A stretch of DNA of 64,000 nucleotides from Aureisphaera galaxeae (lineage in GTDB: Bacteria; Bacteroidota; Bacteroidia; Flavobacteriales; Flavobacteriaceae): the NCBI RefSeq assembly GCF_028561275.1, contig NZ_JAQQTF010000010.1, positions 1-64,000 on the forward strand. Reading direction: 5' to 3'. The notes below the pieces were generated by a model, which had not been told where the DNA came from, did no database searches, and was given only the letters and a program-made list of their open reading frames with translations. A program made the position numbers and the translations under genes. Position 1 is the first letter of the stretch, and every line of letters starts with the position of its first letter. Below are positions 28,114 to 35,503 of the stretch, in pieces.

Positions 28114-29442
28114 TTATCTCATTTTGCCCATCATCTGCATCATCTGTCTTCCACGGCCACCTTGCATCATCTTCATCATCTTGCTCATTTGGTCAAATTG
28201 TTTCAGCAATTGGTTTACTTGCTGTACCGAAGTTCCGCTTCCCTTGGCTATGCGCTTCTTTCTGCTTGCATTGATTATAGCTGGTTTGCTTCGCTCCCCA
28301 GGAGTCATGGAGTGTATAATGGCTTCAATATGTTTAAAGGCATCATCGTCAATATCCATTCCTTTCAAGGCCTTTCCAGCACCGGGAATCATTCCAATGA
28401 GATCTTTCATGCTTCCCATTTTCTTTACCTGCTGAATCTGTTTTAGGAAATCGTCGAAACCAAACTGGTTTTTCGCAATCTTTTTCTGAAGTTTTCTTGC
28501 CTCCTCTTCATCGAACTGCTCTTGGGCCCTCTCTACAAGGGAAACCACATCTCCCATCCCCAAAATACGATCGGCCATACGGGAAGGGTGGAATACATCA
28601 ATGGCATCCATCTTTTCACCCGTACCGATGAATTTAATAGGCTTGTTTACGACACTTTTAATGGAAATGGCGGCACCCCCTCGGGTATCACCATCCAACT
28701 TGGTCAAAACAACCCCTTCGAAATTAAGTCGGTCGTTGAAAGCTTTGGCCGTGTTCACCGCATCCTGACCCGTCATGGAATCTACCACAAACAGGGTTTC
28801 TTGAGGAGAGATCGCTTTGTGGATATTGGCAATCTCGGTCATCATCTCCTCGTCTACAGCTAGACGACCTGCTGTATCGACGATCACTACATTATGTCCG
28901 TTTTGCTTGGCATGGGCAATCGCATTCTTGGCGATCGCTACCGGATCCATATTGCCTTCTTCGCTATATACGTCTACTTTGATCTGCTCTCCGACTACAT
29001 GCAACTGATTAATCGCAGCAGGGCGGTACACATCACAAGCTACCAATAAAGGTTTCTTGGTTTTTTTGGTTTTGAGGAAGTTCGCAAGCTTACCGGAGAA
29101 AGTAGTTTTACCACTACCCTGTAAACCTGACATAAGGATAATTGTTGGCGTGCCACTTAAATTGATGCCCTCGGTCTCTCCACCCATGAGTTCGGTAAGT
29201 TCGTCCTTTACGATCTTCACCATTAACTGCCCCGGTTGAAGGGTAGTCAATACATTCTCCCCAATGGCCTTCTCCTTCACACGATTGGTGAATTCTTTGG
29301 CAATTTTAAAGTTAACATCCGCATCTAAAAGGGCACGACGTACCTCTTTAAGGGTCTCGGCTACGTTAACTTCGGTAATACTTCCATGTCCTTTGAGGAC
29401 GTGGAGGGCTTTATCCAGCTTATCGCTTAAATTATCGAACAT
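28114..29442 (-). CDS. ffh: Signal recognition particle protein
   Basis: GTPase subunit of the bacterial SRP that targets nascent membrane proteins to the Sec translocon. The 442-aa length is normal. N domain at about 1-90, then the G domain with the P-loop GLQGSGKT at 106-113, the DTAGRLAVDEEMM motif and TKLDGDTRGGAA. The methionine-rich M domain ends in MMKMMQGGRGRQMMQMM, which binds 4.5S RNA and signal sequences. The frame extends upstream to 29508 but the ATG at 29442 (MFDNLSDKL) is the normal Ffh start, 27 bases after a TATCTTTG box. Confidence 0.96.
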   Translation of the reverse strand: MFDNLSDKLDKALHVLKGHGSITEVNVAETLKEVRRALLDADVNFKIAKEFTNRVKEKAIGENVLTTLQPGQLMVKIVKDELTELMGGETEGINLSGTPTIILMSGLQGSGKTTFSGKLANFLKTKKTKKPLLVACDVYRPAAINQLHVVGEQIKVDVYSEEGNMDPVAIAKNAIAHAKQNGHNVVIVDTAGRLAVDEEMMTEIANIHKAISPQETLFVVDSMTGQDAVNTAKAFNDRLNFEGVVLTKLDGDTRGGAAISIKSVVNKPIKFIGTGEKMDAIDVFHPSRMADRILGMGDVVSLVERAQEQFDEEEARKLQKKIAKNQFGFDDFLKQIQQVKKMGSMKDLIGMIPGAGKALKGMDIDDDAFKHIEAIIHSMTPGERSKPAIINASRKKRIAKGSGTSVQQVNQLLKQFDQMSKMMKMMQGGRGRQMMQMMGKMR

Positions 29443-29468
29443 ATGCTTACTTCCATTTTTAAGAACCG

Positions 29469-29476
29469 CAAAGATA
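29469..29476 (-). promoter_or_regulatory. Candidate -7 promoter box (TATCTTTG) for ffh
   Basis: It matches TAnnTTTG on the minus strand, 27 bases ahead of the ffh ATG. It lies inside the longer upstream open frame, supporting the shorter protein. Confidence 0.5.
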
Positions 29477-29538
29477 CAAATTGAGCAGGGAGTGGCAAAG
29501 GGTAACAATTTATTAGTTTCTTAGACCCATAATTTACT

Positions 29539-30174
29539 ATGAGCTCTTTCGGATCTATAAATCATATGATAATTACCCTGCGCAATAATGCCAAATTATT
29601 GTACAAAAAGAACGTCTTTAAGAAAGGTGCCGACTTTTTCAAACCAAATAGCGCTGATTATCGATCTAGTGAGACGGGAATTGCTTCAGAGCCTATTTCG
29701 AAAGCAAAACTTCAGGAAATTCGTGAGAAAATACAGGAACAAAACCGCAGGCGAAGAAAGCGCTTGGCGCTATTCCTCTTGATTGCCTTTCCCATTTCGG
29801 TGGCATTGATCTATTACACTTTCAAAGATTTTGAATTTGGTTTCGCAGGAATCTCGAATACAAAGATGGAAAGTGCCAACCTAGAAAAGCTGAAAGAGGA
29901 CAAATTTCTTTTTTATCTGAAAGACGGCGATGCATGGTTGAAGAAAGGTAGTTATCACAACGCCATTTTTCAGTATACCCGAGCTACAGAATTATTCCCA
30001 TCGGAATACAGTGGGCATTATCGCTTGGTGCTGGCCTATAGCTATCAATGCCAATATGAATTTGAAGGTTGTGAAGAAGGGAAAAGACTTCTCGAAAAGT
30101 TAGAAAAACAGTATCCAAATGACGAGGGATTGCAAAAAACAAAAGCTGTATTCGATCATTGGGGTACTCCATAA
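29539..30174 (+). CDS. Hypothetical single-pass membrane protein with TPR-like domain
   Basis: A 211-aa protein. The N-terminal 75 residues are basic and cytosolic (KLQEIREKIQEQNRRRRKRL). One membrane helix follows (about 75-95, LALFLLIAFPISVALIYY), then a periplasmic part with TPR-like helices: DGDAWLKKGSYHNAIFQYTRATELFP and GHYRLVLAYSYQCQYEFEGCEEGKRLLEKLEKQYP. TPR regions mediate protein-protein contacts; no more specific family is recognised. An alternative start is the ATG at 29566 (MIITLRNN). It is divergent from ffh. Confidence 0.75.
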   Translation: MSSFGSINHMIITLRNNAKLLYKKNVFKKGADFFKPNSADYRSSETGIASEPISKAKLQEIREKIQEQNRRRRKRLALFLLIAFPISVALIYYTFKDFEFGFAGISNTKMESANLEKLKEDKFLFYLKDGDAWLKKGSYHNAIFQYTRATELFPSEYSGHYRLVLAYSYQCQYEFEGCEEGKRLLEKLEKQYPNDEGLQKTKAVFDHWGTP

Positions 30175-30179
30175 AAAAA

Positions 30180-30209
30180 CCGCCTCGGTTCCCAAGGGTT
30201 CCAAGGCGG
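30180..30209 (-). terminator. Rho-independent terminator after the 319-aa FAS1 gene
   Basis: CCGCCT pairs with AGGCGG around an inner CCC/GGG hairpin. On the minus strand it is followed by seven T. It lies about 45 bases past the FAS1 gene's stop, in the gap between convergent genes. Confidence 0.85.
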
Positions 30210-30252
30210 CCTAACAACTAACTAAACAACCAAACTATCTATAGCCAGTTTG

Positions 30253-31212
30253 CTATAAAGTAGGTAAAATCACTTTGTGGATGGCGTGTATTACTCCATT
30301 GATCGATTGTACGTCTGTAACAATTATATTGCTTACGCGCCCATTTGTATCTGTAATGGTAGCGTTTGTGGCATCTATGGTAATCTCACCTCCCAAGGTC
30401 GTCACGGGACCATCGGTAAGATCGGCGGCTCGTACATTATTTTCGGCAATAACATGCGTATTTAATGTGGCCGTTAAGGTAGCCGTGTCTATATCATCTA
30501 GACTACCTACACCCAATTCGGTTAATAGGTCTCCAAAAGCATCATTGGTGGGTGCAAATACTGTGAATGGTGCTGGAGAAGTTCCGTCTGGCGTACTTAA
30601 TACACTTACAAAATCCGGCTGATCCGAACGGGTAAGTGCAGCTACCAAAGTAGAGAAGGTAGGATCGGCCGTAGCGAAGGTCACTACATTCGGCAATCCA
30701 ATTACCGCATCTACTGCATGGATAACACCATTATCTACTTCTACGTCTGCAGTGGCCACGGAAGCCTCTCCGTTTAGGGTAACCCCAGAAGAGGTATCCA
30801 CATACATACTAAGATTAAATCCGTTTATGGCAACTCCTAGTGTATTTATATAGCCAGTATTTAGCTGTGTAGAAAGTACGGAACCGCTTACAACGTGATT
30901 TAACAACACATTGGTGAGTACATCGGTAGGAACATCGTCTAAGGATGTAAAATTATTAGCCGTTAAGAAAGCATCGAAAGCGGCATTGTTTGGGGCGAAA
31001 ACTGTAAATTCTATGGTTCCATCTAAGGTAGTTACCAATCCTGCTCTATCCAGGGCAGCCAAAAGGGTCGAGTAATCCGCATTATCCGATACAAAATCGG
31101 CAATGGTTTGACTACCAGGATCCATTACATTACCGTTGTCGTCATCATCGCTACATGATACTATGGACAACGCTAAAAAAAGTGTCAAAGTTAATTTTAA
31201 GAGGTTTTTCAT
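30253..31212 (-). CDS. Lipoprotein with two FAS1 (fasciclin) domains
   Basis: A 319-aa lipoprotein (lipobox ALSIVSC, Cys20, then DDDDNGN). Two FAS1 domains follow. Domain 1 (about 35-170) has TIADFVSDNADYSTLLAAL, FTVFAPNNAAFDAFL, LLNHVV and NGVIHAVDAVI. Domain 2 (about 172-318) has FATADPTFSTLVAALTR, FTVFAPTNDAFGDLL and NGVIHAIHKVI. FAS1 domains are extracellular adhesion modules, so a surface adhesion or matrix role is likely. Both domains closely match the last two of the four-domain gene upstream. The genes are on the same strand, separated by a terminator and 174 bases. Confidence 0.93.
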   Translation of the reverse strand: MKNLLKLTLTLFLALSIVSCSDDDDNGNVMDPGSQTIADFVSDNADYSTLLAALDRAGLVTTLDGTIEFTVFAPNNAAFDAFLTANNFTSLDDVPTDVLTNVLLNHVVSGSVLSTQLNTGYINTLGVAINGFNLSMYVDTSSGVTLNGEASVATADVEVDNGVIHAVDAVIGLPNVVTFATADPTFSTLVAALTRSDQPDFVSVLSTPDGTSPAPFTVFAPTNDAFGDLLTELGVGSLDDIDTATLTATLNTHVIAENNVRAADLTDGPVTTLGGEITIDATNATITDTNGRVSNIIVTDVQSINGVIHAIHKVILPTL

Positions 31213-31334
31213 TTCAATTTTTTGTTTAAGATTTGTTTGTATAGATAAAACAATTTCATTTTGAAAATTACTACCCCTTTGTAGTGTTTTTATTACTTTT
31301 TTAACGTTTTCAGAAAAGGCAGAAAAGCAAAAAA

Positions 31335-31351
31335 CCCGCTATAGAAGCGGG
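31335..31351 (-). terminator. Rho-independent terminator after the four-FAS1 gene
   Basis: CCCGCT-ataga-AGCGGG is a 6-bp GC-rich stem followed on the minus strand by a T-rich tract. Confidence 0.8.
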
Positions 31352-31386
31352 CCTTATATATTATTGGTAAGCAGCTAAAATACTGA

Positions 31387-33213
31387 CTATTGAGGAAGCA
31401 AAACGATATCTATGAAATGAAGAACCCCATTGGAAGCTTGAATATTCACCTCTTGAATATTGCTTGTTCTTCCATTGCCATCAGTAAGGGTTGCATTGTC
31501 GGCATCGACGGTAATTTCATCCCCTAAAGTGGCGAGCGGTCCACTTACCAAATCCTCTGCTCTTAGATTGGATTGAGCTACTACATGCGTATTCAAAGTG
31601 GCAGTTAACGTTGCTCCATCAATTTCGGAAAGATCTCCTAGTCCTAATTCCAAAAGCAATGCATCGAATGCGGCATTGTTTGGTGCCCATAACGTAAAAG
31701 GAGTATCTCCAGATCCCATTTCGGTGCTTAATGTACTTACGTAATCGGGTTGATCGTCCCGCGTCAATGCTGCTGTCAATGTGGATAAATTCGGATCGGC
31801 CGTAACAAAAGTGACCAAAGTGGGATGTGTAATAACAGCATCTACTACATGGATCACTCCATTGGCTAGGCTTACATCTGCTTGGGATACTGTAGACATC
31901 CCATTAAACTGTACCCCATTGGTTGTATCCACATACATGCTTAGCAAATCGGAACCTCCATTAAACGTAGCCTGGGTATTCACATATCCATTAGATAAGT
32001 CTCCGGACATCACACCACCGGCAATAACATGATTCAGTAATAGAGAAGTGAGTTCATCTACGGGCAAATCATCCACATCTTCCCCTTGCAAAAAGCTTGA
32101 AAAAGCTGCGTTGTTCGGTGCCAAAAGCGTATATTCAGAATTCCTATCATCCAGCACGGCATCAAGTCCAGTTACCTGCAGTGCAGTTTCCAAAATGGAA
32201 AAATCCGGGTCTACCTGAACCCATCTTGTAATGGTTGGGTCTAGGGTTTCTAATGTAGACTGCGACCACAATACTCTGTCTATCTTATGCATCACACCAT
32301 TAAGAGTCTGTACATCGGCCGTAACAACTCCAGCAGGGTTCCCTGTGGCGTCTACAAAACCAATGGATTCCCCAATAGTTACCACAAGGTCTTCGCCAGT
32401 ATTCGTTGTGATTGCCTGATTTTGCTCTAAACCATCGCTGCGTAAATTCTCACCTACTATAATATGATGATCTAGGATATCGCGAAGTACTTTGGCAGGG
32501 ATTTCATCGAACCCAGACACTCCCATTAAAGAGAACAGGTCCTGAAATGCTTGATTGGATGGCACCATTACGGTGTAGGTAATCTTTTCGAAAGATAACA
32601 ATTCAATATAATCGGTTCCGTTTTGGGAAGCTGCATTCAGCAACTCCTCGAATCGACTGAATTCTGAACTTGCCTGGGCCATTCCACTGGTAGTTAGAAC
32701 GTCTATTAACGCATTCACTTCATGAATTACCCCATTACTTCGAGTGATATCCGCATTTACTACAGTGGCATTTCCATTGACAGTAATTCCATTATTATTG
32801 GAAGCGAACAAGGATAAAGGATAATCCAATGCCTCTGAAAATGTATTTCGGAATCCTTGAAGGTTCGACGCCTGAAGGTTCCCAGCCAACAAATGGTTCA
32901 ATAGAACTTGTTGCAGCGTCTCGATAGGAATTTCAGAAACGCTTTCATATTCATTAGCTGTCAGAAAGTTCTCGAAAGCTGCATTATTGGGAGCGAACAG
33001 GGTATAATCATCGGTGCCGTCCAACGAAGTGTCCAGACCTACACGAAGTATAGCTTCGTTTAAAAGTGACAATTCTGCAGTGTTGGCAATATAATCGGCA
33101 ATGGTTTCCGGATTATCGGGGGTTTGTCCATTAGAGGTGTCATCCTCGCTACAACCAGCGATAAAGAACAATGAAACGATACTAAGGACAAGGAGTAGGT
33201 TATTATTTCTCAT
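31387..33213 (-). CDS. Lipoprotein with four FAS1 (fasciclin) domains
   Basis: A 608-aa lipoprotein (lipobox FFIAGC, then SEDDTSNGQ). Four FAS1 domains run in tandem; each has the H1 pattern TLFAPNNAAF or similar and ends in an H2 motif (SNGVIHEVNALI, LNGVMHKIDRVL, ANGVIHVVDAVI, SNGVLHFIDIVL). Domains 3 and 4 closely match the two domains of the neighbouring 319-aa protein, pointing to segmental duplication. The ATG at 33213 (MRNNNLLLVLS) is preferred over a TTG at 33225. A surface adhesin is likely. Confidence 0.93.
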   Translation of the reverse strand: MRNNNLLLVLSIVSLFFIAGCSEDDTSNGQTPDNPETIADYIANTAELSLLNEAILRVGLDTSLDGTDDYTLFAPNNAAFENFLTANEYESVSEIPIETLQQVLLNHLLAGNLQASNLQGFRNTFSEALDYPLSLFASNNNGITVNGNATVVNADITRSNGVIHEVNALIDVLTTSGMAQASSEFSRFEELLNAASQNGTDYIELLSFEKITYTVMVPSNQAFQDLFSLMGVSGFDEIPAKVLRDILDHHIIVGENLRSDGLEQNQAITTNTGEDLVVTIGESIGFVDATGNPAGVVTADVQTLNGVMHKIDRVLWSQSTLETLDPTITRWVQVDPDFSILETALQVTGLDAVLDDRNSEYTLLAPNNAAFSSFLQGEDVDDLPVDELTSLLLNHVIAGGVMSGDLSNGYVNTQATFNGGSDLLSMYVDTTNGVQFNGMSTVSQADVSLANGVIHVVDAVITHPTLVTFVTADPNLSTLTAALTRDDQPDYVSTLSTEMGSGDTPFTLWAPNNAAFDALLLELGLGDLSEIDGATLTATLNTHVVAQSNLRAEDLVSGPLATLGDEITVDADNATLTDGNGRTSNIQEVNIQASNGVLHFIDIVLLPQ

Positions 33214-33299
33214 AACGTATTTCAAAGTAGCGCAATTTAAAAAAATGAAATCACTACGCTAGGACAAATCCGAAATAAGTTTGAGAGAATGAAACAACC

Positions 33300-33953
33300 T
33301 TAGTCGCAAATGGAAATGTAGGCTAGAATATGGAACTTCAACTCTTCATTGGAAGTTATCTGAACCTCTCCTCCATTTTCCAGTCGGATGATAATAGGGT
33401 AACTGATATTGGCAATCCAATCTTCATTCAACAATTCAATGCCCGTAAACGTATCCCTATCGTGGTTAAATGTGCGGGTTTCAAAATTTGTGGTTACCGG
33501 ATCGTAAATTGAAAGTTGTACGGGATATTGTAGGTCAACGCAGGTAATACGCTCATCGAAAATGTCGCCATTGGCACACTGAGCGATTAAGTTCTTGAAA
33601 GCAGCATAGGTAGGCACTTCCAACTCTAAGTAATTCGCAAAGGTAACGGTTACCGGAAAGGTGGGGACTAATTTGTCATACATATCGAAGGGCTCTAAAT
33701 CCTCTGCCTTGGTCACCACATATTCTTTACCGTTGGCGGTACATTCGTAAGGGAAATTTATACTAAAACATGATGACTCGTCAACGACGTCATCGAAGGT
33801 TCCGTCATGGGTAGCTACCGTTTTCACCAAATTGAGCAATTCATCGTCTTGGGACAACTGTTGCTCCTCATCCTGACTCTCCACTACTTGAAACTCTTCT
33901 TGTTGGCATGCAACCAATAATAAAAGCGCCAATACCCAGTAATAATTTTTCAT
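33300..33953 (-). CDS. Hypothetical lipoprotein, 217 aa
   Basis: The lipobox is LLLLVAC, followed by an acidic linker QQEEFQVVESQDEEQQLSQD. The mature part includes SSCFSINFPYECTANGKEYVV, VPTYAAFKNLIAQCANGD and ITCVDLQYPVQLSIYD, with four Cys. The FSINFPYxxxxNGK pattern is seen in other Bacteroidota lipoproteins of unknown function. The ATG at 33953 is preferred over a TTG at 33968. It is divergent from the ECF sigma gene and about 75 bases upstream of the four-FAS1 gene, so it may head that unit. Confidence 0.78.
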   Translation of the reverse strand: MKNYYWVLALLLLVACQQEEFQVVESQDEEQQLSQDDELLNLVKTVATHDGTFDDVVDESSCFSINFPYECTANGKEYVVTKAEDLEPFDMYDKLVPTFPVTVTFANYLELEVPTYAAFKNLIAQCANGDIFDERITCVDLQYPVQLSIYDPVTTNFETRTFNHDRDTFTGIELLNEDWIANISYPIIIRLENGGEVQITSNEELKFHILAYISICD

Positions 33954-34039
33954 ATCAACATTTTTCAACTGTTAATATAACAACTTAACCATAAAAATTC
34001 CTACTTTCGAAACCATAATATTATATACCTCCAATTTCT

Positions 34040-34555
34040 ATGGCCAAACCGCTCTTCCAAAATGTATGCAACGAGCAGGTCTTTTCGCAATTATACAAAA
34101 AATGGTCGAAGGACCTGTATAATTTTATCTATTATCGTTATGGTGAGAAGATTGGACCGGAGGATAAAGTACAAGAAGCCTTTGTAAAATTATGGAAGCA
34201 TTGTAAGGAGACTCCACCGGAAAAGGCCAAGAGTTTTTTGTTTACAATTGCGAATAATTTGAGCCTTAACGACCTGAAGCATCAAAAAGTAGTATTGAAG
34301 TACCAGGAGCGAAAACCCAGGGAGCATACCAACGAAAGTCCACATTTTCTTTTGGAGGAAAAGGAATACATGCAAAAATTTGAGAAAGCACTGGCCAATT
34401 TATCCGATGGACAACGCGAAGCTTTCCTTTTAAACCGTGTTGAAGGGAAGCGACATAAAGAAATTGCAGAACTTTTAGGTATTAGCAGAAAGGCCGTTGA
34501 GAAGCGTATTTACGCGGCTTTAGACAATTTGAGAAAAGAAATTGAAGGAATTTAG
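34040..34555 (+). CDS. ECF RNA polymerase sigma factor
   Basis: A 171-aa sigma-70 family protein of the ECF group. Region 2 (about 10-80) has QLYKKWSKDLYNFIYYRYG and DKVQEAFVKLWKHC. Region 4 (about 110-168) has ALANLSDGQREAFLLNRVEGKRHKEIAELLGISRKAVEKRIYAAL. It is followed by a FecR-type anti-sigma factor and a TonB-dependent receptor, the standard Bacteroidota surface-signalling cassette. In such cassettes ligand binding at the receptor releases the sigma factor through the anti-sigma factor. Confidence 0.95.
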   Translation: MAKPLFQNVCNEQVFSQLYKKWSKDLYNFIYYRYGEKIGPEDKVQEAFVKLWKHCKETPPEKAKSFLFTIANNLSLNDLKHQKVVLKYQERKPREHTNESPHFLLEEKEYMQKFEKALANLSDGQREAFLLNRVEGKRHKEIAELLGISRKAVEKRIYAALDNLRKEIEGI

Positions 34556-34607
34556 TAAAATCTAGGTAGGAATTTTTTCAGTTCGATTGTTATATAAGTG
34601 AATTGAC

Positions 34608-35501
34608 ATGAAAAAGGAAGATTTAATTATTAAGTGGTTGGATAACAACCTCAATGAAGAAGAGCTAAGGGCGTTCAAGAAATTGGACGCCTCTAGTGCT
34701 TTTATGAAAATAGACGAGGCTGCCCATCGTTTTGGAGCTCCTTCCTTTGATGAAGCGCGAGTTTTTGAGCAAATTCAACAAGAAAAAGGAAAGGCCGAAA
34801 CCAAGACTCCATGGACGCGTTATGTAAGTGGAATCGCCGCGGCCATTGTTGTTTCTTTAGGACTTTATTTCGCATTTTTTAATACTACAGATGTAACGTA
34901 CATCGCAGAAAATGCAACCCGTACCGAATTTACCTTACCCGATCAATCTGAAGTAATTTTGAATGCAGGATCCAGAATCGTCGTCGATGAGGATGATTGG
35001 TCATCGCAACGGGAATTACAATTAAACGGAGAGGCCTATTTTAAAGTGGCTACTGGAACTACATTCAATGTAATCACAGATCACGGAATCGTTTCTGTTC
35101 TCGGCACAGAGTTTACGGTGAATGCGCGTGACAACTATTTTGAAGTGACCTGTTTTGAAGGGGTTGTACAAGTACGAACCGATGACACTACAGTACGCTT
35201 GCCCGCCGGTAAAAACTTTAAAATATTTAATGGCCAGGTGTTCGATGGGTCTGTAACCATAAGCCAACCCTCTTGGGTCAATGCTAAAACTACTTTTAAA
35301 AGTGTGCCTTATTACGAGGCCATTAGCGAATTAGAAAGGCAATATGATATTGAGATCACCTTCGATCCCGTTTTAAATAATACTCTCTACACGGGAAGTT
35401 TTACTCATGAAAATTTGGAGACAGCTTTGGAAGCTATCACAATTCCCCTTAACTTGTCATACGATATGAAAGGAAAGAATGTGGTGCTAAAATCCAACTA
35501 G
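34608..35501 (+). CDS. FecR-family anti-sigma factor
   Basis: A 297-aa inner-membrane regulator. The cytosolic N-terminus (about 1-65, LIIKWLDNNLNEEELRAFKKL) should bind the sigma factor. A membrane helix lies at about 72-90 (YVSGIAAAIVVSLGLYFAFF). The periplasmic FecR domain (about 95-195) has ATRTEFTLPDQSEVILNAGSR, ELQLNGEAYFKVA and VLGTEFTVNA. The C-terminal DUF4974/STN-like domain (about 225-296) has VPYYEAISELERQYDIEI and NLETALEAITIPLNL. It starts 52 bases after the sigma gene and ends two bases before the receptor gene. Confidence 0.94.
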   Translation: MKKEDLIIKWLDNNLNEEELRAFKKLDASSAFMKIDEAAHRFGAPSFDEARVFEQIQQEKGKAETKTPWTRYVSGIAAAIVVSLGLYFAFFNTTDVTYIAENATRTEFTLPDQSEVILNAGSRIVVDEDDWSSQRELQLNGEAYFKVATGTTFNVITDHGIVSVLGTEFTVNARDNYFEVTCFEGVVQVRTDDTTVRLPAGKNFKIFNGQVFDGSVTISQPSWVNAKTTFKSVPYYEAISELERQYDIEITFDPVLNNTLYTGSFTHENLETALEAITIPLNLSYDMKGKNVVLKSN

Positions 35502-35503
35502 CT

